The notes beneath the pieces were generated by a model. The model had not been told where the DNA came from and did not search any database. It saw only the letters and a list, made by a program, of their open reading frames with translations. From Haliea sp. (GTDB taxonomy: Bacteria > Pseudomonadota > Gammaproteobacteria > Pseudomonadales > Halieaceae), in the NCBI GenBank assembly GCA_016704305.1, contig JADJAL010000041.1:1-18376 (forward strand): a stretch of 18,376 nt of DNA. The letters run 5' to 3'. This document shows positions 17,518 through 18,376 of the stretch, one piece after another (the stretch's first letter is position 1; every line of letters starts with the position of its first letter). Position numbers and translations under genes: made by a program.

Positions 17518-17666
17518 TCACAACGCCGACGCCCGCCTGAGATCATCATGCTCAAACACGCCGGTCGGGGCGGTCAGAACCATCGCCGCACCCAAGTCGC
17601 ACCCACGCCACGACCACCCGCGGTCACCAGGCCGCGCTTGCCCGCCAGTCGCAGATCGAACCTCAT
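17518..17666 (-). pseudogene. Remnant of a short-chain dehydrogenase (SDR) gene
   Basis: From the ATG whose complement is 17664-17666, the minus strand encodes MRFDLRLAGKRGLVTAGGRG then VGA, an SDR start with a TAGGRGVG form of the TGxxxGxG cofactor loop. The frame closes at 17574-17576. A second frame (GAAMVLTAPTGVFEHDDLRR to a stop at 17518-17520) follows and is not recognisable as SDR sequence. The remaining 200 or more residues of an SDR are absent. The ATG overlaps the stop of the NTF2-like remnant (ATGA), as in an intact two-gene operon, so this is an internal deletion relic. Confidence 0.5.
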
Positions 17667-17722
17667 GGCGTGATCTCCAACGAGGCGATCTTGCCGTGCT
17701 CGAGCGCAAAGCTGTATCGAAG
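17663..17722 (-). pseudogene. C-terminal remnant of an NTF2/SnoaL-like protein gene
   Basis: The minus strand reads LRYSFALEHGKIASLEITP and a stop at 17663-17665. This is the typical last strand and tail of NTF2-like (SnoaL) proteins, which often sit before an SDR gene. A stop lies upstream at 17753-17755 in the same frame and no N-terminal portion is present, so only about 20 residues remain. The AT-rich sequence at 17725-17778, where the divergent LysR promoter would lie, is the likely truncation point. Confidence 0.4.
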
Positions 17723-17778
17723 ATCTTGATAAGTGAATAATCCATTATCTAATTATTCTATTAAGAGATCCGTACATA

Positions 17779-18376
17779 ATGCGTGGTTCCGAATTTGCCG
17801 AGCTGAAAGCGTTCGTGGCGGTTGTCGAGCGGGCGAGCTTGCCCGTGCCGCCGATCATCTCGGGCTCTCGCCTTCGGCGCTCAGCCAGATCATTCGCCAG
17901 CTCGAATCGCGCCTGGGTGTGCGCCTGCTCAATCGAACGACGCGAAGTGTTGCGCCGACGGAACCGGGGCTGCGTCTGCATGAGCGCATCGCACCGATGT
18001 TCCGCGAAATGGATGACGCCGCCCAGGCGGTCGGTGCGACGACCCGGAACCGCGGGTACACTGCGGATCAATACGCTGAGCATGGCGGCGAAAAGATCAT
18101 CGCGCCGCGCCTCGGGCGCTTCCACAGCATGCATCCGGACGTGGTGCTCGATATCGTGATCGACGACAGCCTGAGCGACATCGTGAGCGGGCGGTTCGAC
18201 GCTGGCATCCGCGTGGGTGAGCGCCTGCATAAAGACATTAGATTGCGGTCCGCCTCACTCCGGACATAAAACTGCTCGCAGTGGCCTCGCCTGAATATCT
18301 CGCCAGGTATGGTGAGCCGAAGACCCCCGCCGGCCTGCATCGTCAGCGCCTGTATCAATTGGCGCTTTCCAGGCAG
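17779..18376 (+). pseudogene. LysR-family transcriptional regulator, frameshifted and cut by the window end
   Basis: The ATG at 17779 begins RGSEFAELKAFVAVVERAS. The helix-turn-helix continues in another frame from about 17840 (ARAADHLGLSPSALSQIIRQ, LESRLGVRLLNRTTRSVAPT). The effector domain follows in pieces: TLRINTLSMAAK, KIIAPRLGRFHSMHPDVVLD, DAGIRVGERLHKD, IAVRLTPDIKLLAVASPEYL, CINWRFPG. At least five indels are needed, near 17840 (lost T), 18045-18055, 18091-18094 (lost A in an A run), 18235-18242 and 18340-18350. Every piece is family-like, so these may be assembly errors at a contig end. It is divergent from the NTF2/SDR remnants, a common LysR-to-SDR arrangement. Confidence 0.75.

Overview
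The window looks like a stretch of a GC-rich (by eye near 60%) proteobacterial chromosome, most likely a free-living, probably aquatic gammaproteobacterium. That placement is an inference from gene content (Mrp antiporter, RND efflux pair, paired acyl-CoA dehydrogenases beside a luciferase-like oxidoreductase, secreted sulfatase, tRNA-Val with encoded CCA). No single gene fixes the taxon.

Layout. (1) 3-2150, plus strand: the 3' half of an Mrp Na+/H+ antiporter operon (mrpD with several indels, then mrpE, mrpF, mrpG in overlapping or near-overlapping order). (2) 2243-4814: a small exported TPR protein on the minus strand, divergent from a LysR-type regulator. The regulator overlaps an acyl-CoA-dehydrogenase-like flavoprotein gene downstream. 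(3) 4917-6804: an exported type I sulfatase with a C-terminal region resembling a LamG/ConA-like fold, broken by two single-base deletions. (4) 6851-8603, minus strand: a polytopic GT-C-like membrane protein preceded by tRNA-Val(GAC), which has a near-consensus promoter. (5) 8759-12189, plus strand: a luciferase-like (TIGR03617-type) oxidoreductase followed by two adjacent acyl-CoA dehydrogenases. The first keeps a glutamate at the isovaleryl-CoA-dehydrogenase-type base position and the second appears to have none, as expected for a heteromeric alpha2-beta2 enzyme of the kind known in steroid side-chain degradation. (6) 12452-16686: a membrane fusion protein and RND transporter pair, bounded on each side by a perfect inverted repeat. 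(7) 16831-17490: a Phd/YefM-type antitoxin and PIN-family toxin module. (8) 17518-18376: remnants of an NTF2-like gene and an SDR gene on the minus strand, and a heavily frameshifted LysR-type regulator running off the right end.

Frameshifts are frequent. At least four fall in mrpD, two in the sulfatase, one each in the membrane fusion protein and the RND gene, two in the PIN toxin and about five in the last LysR gene. Most are one-base changes, many in short homopolymers, and the reading frame resumes with conserved family sequence. They concentrate near the two ends of the window. Indel errors in a low-coverage assembly are the simplest explanation, although true decay near 17.5-18.4 kb is possible because the NTF2/SDR pieces there really are truncated.

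I see no strong evidence for a wholly new system. The items most worth a second look are the split-active-site dehydrogenase pair with its luciferase-like neighbour, the LysR/flavoprotein overlap, and the sulfatase with its C-terminal extension.
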